DNA of 64,000 nucleotides from Bacteroidales bacterium (GCA_025210735.1 JAOARD010000053.1:1-64000), one strand, 5' to 3'. Counted from the first letter of the stretch, positions 17,269-25,503 are shown. Made by a program: numbers and translations. Notes: generated by a model from the letters alone, not told the origin.

Positions 17269-18036
17269 ATGAGAAAGATTAAGACATTGATGGCAATTTT
17301 TTTATCTCTTTTTATAATGGTTATACTACAATCATGCGAAAAAGAGACAGTAGAGGTAACAGAACCTGAGCAGGAACATCAGGAGGAGATAATAACAGCC
17401 GATAAACTCTTAGAAAGAGAAGGGGCTATGTATTTACACTTAAAACGTAATTGGGGTACTTACTACGTAACTACTGAATATACTGATATTATATTGGCTG
17501 ATGGCTACTATATTAAAGATATATACATTTGTAGTACAAGGTCGAGATCTATGTATGAGAGAGTATCGGGTTGTGTTTTAGTACCTGTGGATCTGAATAT
17601 GGGATATTGGACTTATGGCAAGTATAATGTGTTTTTAGCTCTTGATATAAAGAGGTATAAGAATGGTATGAGTTGTGTTAAAAGTTTTTTCACGACTCGT
17701 TACAATATTAAGCCAGATGATCTTTATCCTATTGAAGGTTATCAAGATTGTAAGTATATACCTTCTGATAAATGGTATGTTGATAAGAAAAAGTTATCTT
17801 TTGATAAAGAGTTATGCAATCTTAATAGAGGTACTAATGGAGAATATGTTTATTTGATGTATGAAAAAGTATATAGAACTGAAGGAGCTGTTAGAACGAT
17901 AAGACTAGTATATGATTGTAAAAAATCGTTTAACGGAAGCCAAATGAGGGATTATGGATTTAGTAATTATACTTTTGACCTGAACTATGGTAACAGATCG
18001 CTTACGGGTGTATATTTGGGTTGGAGAAATTATTGA
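17269..18036 (+). CDS. Array lipoprotein 3 (subfamily B)
   Basis: The protein has 255 residues. Its first 50 residues are nearly identical to array member 2 (Cys23 in LQSC, then EKETVEVTE), while the body diverges. The three motifs are VDLNMGYW with VFLALDI, CNLNRGTNG with YVYLMY, and LDLNYGN-type with GVYLGW at the end. The segment DCKKSFNGS before the last motif is shared with array member 7 only. The right element is damaged here (attatagtaaacc, the GTGG is lost), but the terminator is intact. Predicted to be a surface or outer-membrane lipoprotein; the ligand is unknown. Confidence 0.8.
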   Translation: MRKIKTLMAIFLSLFIMVILQSCEKETVEVTEPEQEHQEEIITADKLLEREGAMYLHLKRNWGTYYVTTEYTDIILADGYYIKDIYICSTRSRSMYERVSGCVLVPVDLNMGYWTYGKYNVFLALDIKRYKNGMSCVKSFFTTRYNIKPDDLYPIEGYQDCKYIPSDKWYVDKKKLSFDKELCNLNRGTNGEYVYLMYEKVYRTEGAVRTIRLVYDCKKSFNGSQMRDYGFSNYTFDLNYGNRSLTGVYLGWRNY

Positions 18037-18069
18037 TGTTTTTATATAAACTATTTAACAATTATAGTA

Positions 18070-18109
18070 AACCGGATAGCGCAACAATGCTATCCGGTTC
18101 TCTTTTTTT
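18070..18109 (+). terminator. Cassette terminator 3
   Basis: AACCGGATAGC (18070-18080) pairs with GCTATCCGGTT (18089-18099), 8-base loop, followed by ctcttttttt. Confidence 0.88.
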
Positions 18110-18441
18110 AGTACATAACAGTTATTACGAGACCAAATTGTTGTCTAAGTAACTATTAACATCTAGAGAATCTCCTCCCGGGAGGAGATACAGAGGTGGG
18201 TTCTTTTTCTTAACAACATCTGTAATTAGATACTTTAATTAAGTATTTAAGACTCTTTAATACTTTAATATTCCCGTATAACATTATATTAAAAACACCT
18301 GTCTTTTGTTAAATAGCAGAGATAAAAAAGAGTGTTGTCATATTGTGTATATAACGTAAAATAGTCTGTAAACTTTGACATAACAATTTTAAATATAAAC
18401 CACATTATAACCAGAATAATAACTTACTAAAACTTATTACT
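18110..18441 (+). repeat. Conserved cassette upstream region, copy 3
   Basis: Palindrome at 18170-18189 and left element AACCACATTATAA near 18398-18410. At about 18128-18140 (attacgagaccaa) it shows the empty form of the site that carries the ~90-base repeat in copy 5. Confidence 0.85.
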
Positions 18442-19196
18442 ATGAGAAAGATTAAGATATTGATGGCAATTTTTTTATCTCTTTTTGTAATGGTAATACT
18501 ACAATCGTGCGAAAAAGAGAGAGTAGAGGAGATAGAACAGGAACCTGACGGGAACATCAGGAAGAGATTGTAACAACAGATGGACTTTTAGGAAAAGAGA
18601 GTGCTATGTTTTGGCATATAAAACGTTATTGGGGTACTTACTATATAACAGATGAGCATGCTGATGTAATACTATCTGAGAACTACTATATTGCAAATAT
18701 TTATGTTTATACTACAGAGGCAGAATCTGTTTCTGAGAAAATATTTGGTCTTGTTACAATTCCTGTAGATATTAATAGGGGATGTACGGATGATGATGCG
18801 TATCGTGTTTTTTTAGTTCTTGATATAAGAAGGGATAGGGGAGCTTCAAAATATATTAAAAGTTTTAGTATAGCCCGATATAATTACAGACCAGGTATTA
18901 TTGCTAGTTCTGATTACCTATATTCTAGATATGTATATTATTATAGAAGGACAAGTTTTGGCATAGATGAATGTAATCTGAATAGAGGTACTAAAGGAGG
19001 AGACTATATGTATATGCTGTACCAAAACACAACTAATAAAAATGAATCTGTTAGAGCTATAAGAGTAACCTACAGTACAAATGAAGAGTACGCTAAGAGT
19101 GTGCAACTTAATGGACTGTTTTCATATGAAAATAAGAATATGAATTCAGGAAATTCATCGCCTATAAAGATATATTTTGGTTGGAGGCATTTTTGA
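18442..19196 (+). pseudogene. Array lipoprotein 4, disrupted by a one-base deletion
   Basis: Translation from the conserved ATG at 18442 gives the usual leader and Cys23, then stops at TAA 18571-18573 after 43 residues. Sister genes read gaacctgaGCAGgaacatcagg where this one reads gaacctgaCGGgaacatcagg at about 18541-18561, so one base is missing. In the shifted frame the rest is intact to 19196: YYITDEHADVILSENYY, VPVDINRG-type motif 1, CNLNRGTKGG with YMYMLY, and MNSGNSS with KIYFGW. No slippery run is present, so programmed frameshifting is unlikely. The body alone could start at ATG 18606 but would lack a signal peptide. A sequencing error cannot be excluded. Confidence 0.75.
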
Positions 19197-19244
19197 TTAT
19201 ATATGAGTTTCTTATAAATTATTTAATAACTATAATGTGGTTAA

Positions 19245-19281
19245 AACTGGATAGTACAACAGTGCTATCCGGTTTTATTTT
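19245..19281 (+). terminator. Cassette terminator 4
   Basis: AACTGGATAG (19245-19254) pairs with CTATCCGGTT (19265-19274) with one G-T pair. The right element TATAATGTGGTT lies just before it. Confidence 0.75.
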
Positions 19282-19618
19282 ATTTGAACATAACAGTTAT
19301 TACGAGGCAAAATTTTTTGTTCAGGTAACTATTAACACGAAGAGAATCTCCTCCCGGGAGGAGATACAGAGGTGGATTCTTTTGCTTAACAACATATGCT
19401 AATTAGATATTTCAATTAAGTATTTAAGACTCTTTAATACCTTAATAATTACGCATAACACCGTGTTAAAAACACCTGTCTTTTGTTAAATAACAGAGAT
19501 CAAAAAGAGTGTTGTCACATTGTGTATATAACGTAAAATAGTCTGTAAACCTTGACATAACAATTTTAAATATAAACCACATTATAACCGGAACAATAAC
19601 AATTTAAAACTTATTATT
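19282..19618 (+). repeat. Conserved cassette upstream region, copy 4
   Basis: Palindrome at 19346-19365; left element AACCACATTATAA at 19575-19587. The region is close to copy 2 in its first half and to copy 3 in its second half, as expected from recombination between copies. Confidence 0.85.
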
Positions 19619-20455
19619 ATGAGAAAGATTAAGATATTGATGGCAATTTTTTTATCTCTTTTTGTAATGGTAATACTACAATCATGCGAAAAAGAGACAG
19701 TAGAGGTAACAGAACCTGAGCAGGAGCATAAGGATGAGGTTGTAACAATTGGTGAATCATTAGAAAGAGAGAGTGGTTATAATTGGATTCATAAAATTAA
19801 AAAATTAGATCAACGTTATGGTTTAATAGCTTTTCCGGGAGGAAATATGATTTATGACAGATATACTAATTTTGCTTATTTTGAGCTAAAGAAAAACTAC
19901 AATATAACAGATGTTTATATAATTAATACAGATAAGGAGTATGCAGATATTAGAATGACATCAGAAGACTATGTTGTGATACCGATTAATCTGAATGCGG
20001 GATATGAGAACCCAAATCCGTGGATATCTAAAAAAGCTAATAATATATTTTTAGCTCTCAGAGTCAGAGCGTATAATGAAAATGTAGATATTGTTGTTAA
20101 TTTTAATATCTTAACTTATCCGGTACAACAAACCCCTCCTGTAGGTTCCGAATGGAATAACTGCACTAATATAAGTCTCGATTATTCAGGTATGCAAATA
20201 CATGGTTATTTTAATGAAAAGTTGGGAAATCTGAACCATGGAACGGATGGACATTATGTATATCTGCAAGTGGAAAAGACTTTTCTTAGGCATGATAATC
20301 AGAGTATTGCTATAAAAGGGGTTGCTCTGGCACATAGTGATTATAAATGGGCGGCTGTAAGTCAGTTAAATGCAAGAGGGTATTATAGATCATGGATTAA
20401 TTTAAACTATCGTAACTCATCACGTCAGAAGATATATTTAGGCTGGAAGAGATAG
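19619..20455 (+). CDS. Array lipoprotein 5 (subfamily B leader, divergent body)
   Basis: The protein has 278 residues, the longest of the array. The leader (Cys23, EKETVEVTEPEQEH) is that of subfamily B, but the body is the most divergent: residues about 55-90 (YNWIHKIKKLDQRYGLIAFPGG) are unique. The three motifs remain: IPINLNAGYE with IFLALRV, GNLNHGTDG with YVYLQV, and INLNYRNSS with KIYLGW. The first body part suggests that cassettes gain new specificity behind a common export leader. The elements at 19575-19587 and 20499-20511 form a perfect 13-bp inverted pair. Confidence 0.8.
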   Translation: MRKIKILMAIFLSLFVMVILQSCEKETVEVTEPEQEHKDEVVTIGESLERESGYNWIHKIKKLDQRYGLIAFPGGNMIYDRYTNFAYFELKKNYNITDVYIINTDKEYADIRMTSEDYVVIPINLNAGYENPNPWISKKANNIFLALRVRAYNENVDIVVNFNILTYPVQQTPPVGSEWNNCTNISLDYSGMQIHGYFNEKLGNLNHGTDGHYVYLQVEKTFLRHDNQSIAIKGVALAHSDYKWAAVSQLNARGYYRSWINLNYRNSSRQKIYLGWKR

Positions 20456-20514
20456 GTTTATCGTTTAATATATGTAGCAACCGGAAATAGTGTAATGATT
20501 ATAATGTGGTTAAA

Positions 20515-20549
20515 AACCGGATAGTACTATAAATGTTATCCGGTTTTTA
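20515..20549. terminator. Cassette terminator 5, bidirectional
   Basis: AACCGGATA (20515-20523) pairs with TATCCGGTT (20537-20545), with a T-tract to the right and an A-tract to the left. It can also serve the minus-strand gene that ends at 20579. Confidence 0.85.
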
Positions 20550-20578
20550 TATACATATTGTAAATAACAGAAGGTATA

Positions 20579-21211
20579 TTATCTTACTTTTATTCCAAGC
20601 TTCTCAAGTAACTGGGGGTTATCTTTAAGTGCATATTTTGCAACTGTTTTAATCTCTGTGCATATACCCTCAAGTTCTATAAGTGCTTTATTGCGTGTCT
20701 CTGTAGCATCTTCAGCTTCACCCTTCTCAATAAAAACAGCACTTCTGAGTCTCTTTGCCTCTTCAATATCCTGAATATAAGTATCAGGAGTTATATTAAA
20801 CTGAACAAGATAACTTACAAGTTCAGGTTCTTTAAGTACACTTCTGTAGAATGCCAGAACCTCCTCAAACATCTTCTCAACAGGGCTTGCTGCTATACGC
20901 GATGTATTAATACGCTCTCTGGCACCATCCATACTCTTTATCTTTAGCCTCACAAAATCAAGTGTTTTATGATAATTATCACCACATGTTTCTGTTTTTC
21001 TATTGTAGGCATCATAAGCAGAACGTATATCTTTCTGCTCTGAGTGTTGCTTCTCTACAAGAACCTCCAGTGTACTGAATTTATCGCCACAACTTTTAAT
21101 ATATGGTTCTTTAAGACCAAAACCTGTTAACAGCTTTAATACAGATTCGTTCTTTATGTTCTCTACCACAGTTCTAACCTTAGCAACTCTGTCCGGAATA
21201 TTTGTATACAT
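20579..21211 (-). CDS. Helical cytoplasmic protein of unknown function inside the array
   Basis: The protein has 210 residues with no signal peptide and no membrane segment. It is almost all helix and charged (for example DIEEAKRLRSAVFIEKGEAEDATETRNKALIELEG), as in a four-helix bundle. I recognise no family. It is the only gene in 8558-31703 on the minus strand and the only non-paralog within the lipoprotein array. It converges on array member 5 and shares its terminator. The upstream side (21212-22155) has no gene. It may mark an insertion between two parts of the array; no flanking repeats or recombinase support this directly. Confidence 0.6.
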   Translation of the reverse strand: MYTNIPDRVAKVRTVVENIKNESVLKLLTGFGLKEPYIKSCGDKFSTLEVLVEKQHSEQKDIRSAYDAYNRKTETCGDNYHKTLDFVRLKIKSMDGARERINTSRIAASPVEKMFEEVLAFYRSVLKEPELVSYLVQFNITPDTYIQDIEEAKRLRSAVFIEKGEAEDATETRNKALIELEGICTEIKTVAKYALKDNPQLLEKLGIKVR

Positions 21212-22155
21212 AATATAAATATTTAGTTATAACTTGTTTATATTCAAATTATGAATAAAAAACTATAAAGTCAATATGTAGTTAAAAGTTTTTTATACAG
21301 GCTTTTACAGCTTGTAGTACCTGTTTTTTGTTATAGTAAAACAAATAGTAGAATATAAACAGTAGTTTATGTTAATATTTATGCGGTTTGTAGAGGAATT
21401 AGCGTAATAAAAAAAATTGTGGGAGCAATTAAAACAGAAAAAAACATAATTCCGGGAAACGTAAAGGCAAAAAAAATCTCTGAAAATTCAAAAAAACAAA
21501 TTTAAGAGGCTAATTCTGAAAAGAAAAAGAGCAATTAAAAAGAGAATAATATCAATTCATAGAAGAAGAGATGCAGGTCAGATTTATAAAAAGAGGATTT
21601 CTGTAAAATATTTATGCAGAAAAAATAACAACAAGGCTTATTAATAGCGCATAAAGAGCTGTTGTTTTTATTTTATCTGCTAATCTAAAACAAAAGAGAG
21701 CATTTCTGAGACGAATAAAACAAATTGAAGATAATTGACTGCGATATCAGAGTAAGAGATATCATTTGTTTAAATGATGAGTATCTGTTACAAAACAAAA
21801 TAGTTGTTTTAAACAGTATTCTAACACCTGTGAAATCTGAATTAAATGTTAGAAGCAGAGGGGTTTTCTCTTTTTTATGTTCTCCGAAACACTTTTTGTT
21901 AATAACATTTAATATTGTTTACACAGATAACTATATAGCGAAAAAGTTATTTGTAATCCTACTGTTCTTTGTTAAAAATCACACCGATAAAATAGATATC
22001 GGTATATTTTGTACTAAAATTTATTATAACTAGCTTTAAATATATAGCGCTGAATATCAGTAAAAATAGTGTCTGTAAACTGTTATATTCTCCCAAAAAT
22101 AGTTTTTAACATTTAACCACATTATAATTTATTAATAACATATAAAATTAATACT
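21212..22155. other. Long intergenic region in the array, with a hairpin
   Basis: I see no convincing gene in this 944-base stretch. A purine-rich part spans about 21400-21600. A long imperfect hairpin has arms at 21616-21633 and 21660-21680 (AACAACA pairs with TGTTGTT, then a T-tract), so it could end an untranslated RNA or the transcript of something lost. The last 90 bases match the leader of 14908: a tgttatatt stretch, AACCACATTATAA at about 22117-22129, and taataac before the ATG. Confidence 0.5.
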
Positions 22156-22896
22156 ATGAGAAAAATCGGAATTCTAAAACCTATAATTATAGGTATGTTT
22201 ATTATTTTAATGTTACCTGCTTGTGAGAAAGATACAGTTGATGTAACAGAGCATCATACTGCAAATGAATCTGATAAACCTTTAGAGAAGGAGAGTGGAG
22301 TAAACCTTAAGAGTTTTGAAGGAGGTGCTATGTTTATAGCTGATAATTATGTAGATGTTGATTTACATCAAGGCTACTATTTCAAAAGATTTCTTGTTTA
22401 TTATAGTATTGGAACCGAGAGTGAACCGGAATTTGATGGATATATAAGAATACCTATAAATTTCAGTATGGGATCTTATGATGAAGATGTTTTTTTCTAT
22501 ATTTTTCTGGAAGTATGTAAGCAGGATGAAAGTGATAGGTTTGTTAAGTTTTTAGGTACAGCATCCTACCCCTACCAAACAACTCCTGAAGTTCATTTAA
22601 ATTGGAAAAACTGTAAGGCAATAGGAGAAGATGGAAATATAGAACCATTTACTGATTATATGTGTGATATGGGTCGAATTTGGAGTTTAACTTCTACCTA
22701 TTTACAGGAGTATATCTCAACTACTCACGAAGGATGCATGAAAAAAATAAGAATAGCACATTCTAGAGATTATTTTGAAGTTAAATCAATGATAGTAAAC
22801 AATGAATATACATTTTATGATTCTAATCTGGTTGAAGGTGAGTTTTCAGGTCTGAAAATATATATGGGTTGGAAGGATTTAAGTAAATGTTTTTAG
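22156..22896 (+). CDS. Array lipoprotein 6 (subfamily A), divergent
   Basis: The protein has 246 residues. The signal ends in LPAC (Cys23), then EKDTVDVTE. The first 75 residues are very close to array member 1 (SFEGGAMFIADNYVDVDLHQ), and the end (KSMIVNNEYT, KIYMGWKDLSK) also matches it. The middle has drifted: motif 1 reads IPINFSMG with YIFLEV, and motif 2 (CDMGRIWS) has lost the NLNRGT pattern. It lacks the 20-bp palindrome upstream. It may be losing the ligand-binding role of its sisters. The right element TATAATGTGGTT lies at about 22939-22950. Confidence 0.75.
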   Translation: MRKIGILKPIIIGMFIILMLPACEKDTVDVTEHHTANESDKPLEKESGVNLKSFEGGAMFIADNYVDVDLHQGYYFKRFLVYYSIGTESEPEFDGYIRIPINFSMGSYDEDVFFYIFLEVCKQDESDRFVKFLGTASYPYQTTPEVHLNWKNCKAIGEDGNIEPFTDYMCDMGRIWSLTSTYLQEYISTTHEGCMKKIRIAHSRDYFEVKSMIVNNEYTFYDSNLVEGEFSGLKIYMGWKDLSKCF

Positions 22897-22952
22897 ACAA
22901 GTATGAAGTAATACTATTTCTATATTGCAATTAACAACTATAATGTGGTTAA

Positions 22953-22990
22953 AACCGGATAGTACAACAGTGCTATCCGGTTTTATTTTA
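22953..22990 (+). terminator. Cassette terminator 6
   Basis: AACCGGATAG (22953-22962) pairs with CTATCCGGTT (22973-22982), followed by ttatttta. Confidence 0.8.
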
Positions 22991-23410
22991 ACATAACAGT
23001 TATTACGAGACGAAACGAAGCATGAGAATAGTCATTCACACACACGAGGATGATTATTATGCGGAGTTCCATCTGACAAATGAAAAACAAGTATAAACAG
23101 ATGAAATTGTTGCCTATGCAACTATTAACACGAAGAGAATCTCCTCCCGGGAGGAGATACAGAGGTGGGTTCTTTTGCTTAACAACATCTGTAATTATAT
23201 ATTTCAATTAAGTATTTAAGACTCTTTAATACTTTAATGCTTCTTTATAACACCGTGTTAAAAACGCTTGTCTTTTGTTAAATAGCAGAGATAAAAAAGA
23301 GTGTTGCCATATTCTGTGTATAGCGTAAAAGAGTCTGTGGGCTTCGGCGTAACAGATTACTATATAAACCACATTATAACCGGAACAATAACAATTTAAA
23401 ACTTATTACT
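22991..23410 (+). repeat. Conserved cassette upstream region, copy 5, interrupted
   Basis: It has the same content as the other copies (palindrome at 23139-23158, left element near 23368-23380) but is about 95 bases longer, because a copy of the dispersed repeat sits between ttattacgag and aaattgttgcc. Confidence 0.85.
23011..23104 (+). repeat. Inserted copy of the ~90-base dispersed repeat
   Basis: Head gaaacgaagcatgag, tail gtataaacagatg. AATAGTCAT and ATGATTATT can pair (one mismatch), and CATCTG pairs with CAGATG, giving two stems. Five sister spacers show the uninterrupted sequence (for example at 15756-15770), so this copy arrived after the cassettes were duplicated. Confidence 0.85.
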
Positions 23411-24181
23411 ATGAGAAAGATTAAGACATTGATGGCAATTTTTTTATCTCTTTTTGTAATGGTAATACTACAATCGTGCGAAAAAGAGAGAGTAGAGGTG
23501 ACAGGATCTGAACAGGAACATGAAGATGAGATTATAACAGCCGATAAACTTTTAGAAAGAGAGGGTGCTGTTTATTTGCACTTACAACGTAATTGGGGTA
23601 CATACTATGTAACAGATGAGTATACTGATGTTACACTAGCTGATGGTTACTATATTGAGGATATCTATATCTGTAGTACAAAGGCAAGTTCTGTTTATGC
23701 AAGAATGTCGGGTTGTGTTGTAGTTCCTGCAGATCTGAATATGGGATATTGGGGTACTGATAAGTATAGTATATTTTTAGTTCTTGACATTAAGAGGTAC
23801 ACAGAAGAAATGTCATGTGTTAATAATCTTGAACTTTTTGATTGTGTTAAAGATCGACCTAATCGTTCTGTTCTTGAGTATTTCGCGCACTCACAATATC
23901 ATGTTTGTAAGTATATACCTGCTGATAGATGGGTTAATAAGAGAAGATTATCTTTTAGCATAGATGAATGCAATCTGAATAGAGGTACAGATAATAGTTA
24001 TATTTATTTGAGGTATAAAACAGGATCGAAAGAAGGAGCTATTAGAGCGTTAAGGATAGCATATGATTGTAAAAAATCGTTTAACGGAAGTTTGATGGAG
24101 AGCAATGGATTTGATTATTATTCTACCAGCTTGAATTCTCGTAACCGATCGCTTACAGGTGTATATTTGGGCTGGAAATAG
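23411..24181 (+). CDS. Array lipoprotein 7 (subfamily B)
   Basis: The protein has 256 residues with the standard leader (Cys23 in LQSC, EKERVEVTG) and body. Motif 1 is VPADLNMGYW with IFLVLDI, motif 2 CNLNRGTDN with YIYLRY, and motif 3 SLNSRNRS with GVYLGW. DCKKSFNGS (before motif 3) is shared with member 3, and YVTDEYTDVTLADGYY with member 8. Cysteines at about 144 and 167 lie in a variable loop. The gene forms an independent unit with its own upstream region and terminator. Confidence 0.8.
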   Translation: MRKIKTLMAIFLSLFVMVILQSCEKERVEVTGSEQEHEDEIITADKLLEREGAVYLHLQRNWGTYYVTDEYTDVTLADGYYIEDIYICSTKASSVYARMSGCVVVPADLNMGYWGTDKYSIFLVLDIKRYTEEMSCVNNLELFDCVKDRPNRSVLEYFAHSQYHVCKYIPADRWVNKRRLSFSIDECNLNRGTDNSYIYLRYKTGSKEGAIRALRIAYDCKKSFNGSLMESNGFDYYSTSLNSRNRSLTGVYLGWK

Positions 24182-24226
24182 TTGATTTTTTATAGAAGCT
24201 ACTTAAATAACTATAATGTGGTTAAT

Positions 24227-24267
24227 AACCGGATAGTACAACAATGCTATCCGGTTCTCTTTTCTTT
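24227..24267 (+). terminator. Cassette terminator 7
   Basis: AACCGGATAG (24227-24236) pairs with CTATCCGGTT (24247-24256), followed by ctcttttcttt. Confidence 0.82.
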
Positions 24268-24598
24268 GGACATAACAGTTATTACAAGGCAAAATGGTTG
24301 CTCAGGTTACTATTAACATCTAGAGAATCTCCTCCCGGGAGGAGATACTGAGATGGGTTCTTTTACTTTATAACATCTGTAATTATATATTTCAATTAAG
24401 TATTTAAGACTCTTTAATACTTTAATATTTCCGTATAACATTGTGTTAAAAACGTCTATCTTTTGTTAAATAGCAGAGATAAAAAAGAGTGTTGCCATAC
24501 TCTGTGTATAACGTAAAAGAGTCTGTGAGCTTTGACATAACAGATTACTATATAAACCACATTATAACCGGAACAATAACAATTTAAAACTTATTACT
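24268..24598 (+). repeat. Conserved cassette upstream region, copy 6
   Basis: Palindrome at 24327-24346 and left element AACCACATTATAA near 24556-24568. The site of the dispersed repeat is empty (attacaaggcaaaatgg). Confidence 0.85.
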
Positions 24599-25417
24599 AT
24601 GAGAAAGATTAAGATATTGATGGCAATTTTTTTATCTCTTTTTGTAATGGTGATACTACAATCGTGCGAAAAAGAGAGCGTAGATGTAACAGAACAGGAA
24701 CCTGAGCTGGAACATAAGGAGGAGATTATAACAGCCGATAAACTTTTAGAAAGAGAGGGTGCTGTGCGTTTGCACTTACAACGTAATTGGGGTACGTACT
24801 ATATAACCGATGAGTATACTGATGTTACACTAGCTGATGGCTACTACATTAAAGATATCTATACCTGTAGTACAAATAGCAGTAGATCTGTTTATGAGAG
24901 AATATCGGGTTGTGTTTTAGTACCTGTAGATCTGAATATGGGATACCCGGATGAGTACACGGAGGATTATCTGAAAGAACACCCGGATAAAAGAAGGTAT
25001 AGGGTGTTTTTAGTTCTTGATATAAAGAGGAGTACAGATGGTATGAGTGGTGTAGAAGAGTTTGCTTTTGCTTCTCCTGCAGGACCAGGTAAGCTATCTT
25101 CTAATGATCCAAAATTAGGAGAAAATGAATATAGTTCATATTTACCTTCTGATAGATGGATTTCTAATAAGAGCAGATTATCTTTTGACGAATACAAATG
25201 CAATCTGAACAGAGGTACAGATGGAGATTTTATATATTTGATGTATAAAAAAGGACGTGGAGAAAGAAATATTAGAGCGTTAAGAGTAACCTACAGTACT
25301 AATGAGGCATTTGCCAAGAACGTACACCGTAATGGAGGATTTACATATCATGGTCGGAATATGAATGAAAACAACAAGTCGCCTGTAAAAATATATTTAG
25401 GCTGGAGATATTATTGA
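24599..25417 (+). CDS. Array lipoprotein 8 (subfamily B)
   Basis: The protein has 272 residues. The leader is that of subfamily B (Cys23, EKESVDVTE) with a slightly longer acidic linker (EQEPELEHKEE). The motifs are VDLNMGYP with VFLVLDI, CNLNRGTDG with FIYLMY, and MNENNKS with KIYLGW. It shares the long loop after motif 1 (EYTEDYLKEHPDKRR) with member 2, and YSTNEAFAKNV with the broken member 4, so it is a mosaic of its sisters. A proline- and glycine-rich insertion (FASPAGPGKLSSNDP, about 158-172) is unique. It is the last cassette. Confidence 0.8.
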   Translation: MRKIKILMAIFLSLFVMVILQSCEKESVDVTEQEPELEHKEEIITADKLLEREGAVRLHLQRNWGTYYITDEYTDVTLADGYYIKDIYTCSTNSSRSVYERISGCVLVPVDLNMGYPDEYTEDYLKEHPDKRRYRVFLVLDIKRSTDGMSGVEEFAFASPAGPGKLSSNDPKLGENEYSSYLPSDRWISNKSRLSFDEYKCNLNRGTDGDFIYLMYKKGRGERNIRALRVTYSTNEAFAKNVHRNGGFTYHGRNMNENNKSPVKIYLGWRYY

Positions 25418-25469
25418 TTATATATGAGTTATAATGTAAATACAATTTAACAACTATAATGTGGTTAAA

Positions 25470-25503
25470 AACCGGATGGTACTATAGTGCTATCCGGTTT
25501 TTG
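25470..25503 (+). terminator. Cassette terminator 8, end of the array
   Basis: AACCGGAT (25470-25477) pairs with ATCCGGTT (25492-25499), followed by ttttg. The conserved upstream region is not repeated after it. Confidence 0.8.

Noticed and set aside
18442..18606. Programmed ribosomal frameshift in array member 4
   Set aside because: There is no slippery heptamer or obvious stimulating structure at 18545-18560, and no sister gene uses a shift.
19181..19402. Plus-strand frame of 73 codons after the broken cassette
   Set aside because: It runs through the terminator and the conserved upstream region, which are non-coding in every other copy.
21725..22033. Plus-strand frame of 102 codons with a TTG start
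   Set aside because: The product is low in complexity, has no signal or motif, and ends within the leader of the gene at 22156. It looks like AT-rich spacer.
15747..24598. CRISPR-like regular repeats
   Set aside because: The repeated unit is over 300 bases long and alternates with genes; there are no short spacers and no cas genes.
16021..25466. Invertible DNA switch made by the cassette-flanking inverted repeats
   Set aside because: No recombinase is encoded in the window and all paralogs have one orientation. It is kept only as an alternative in the finding on the bracketing repeats.
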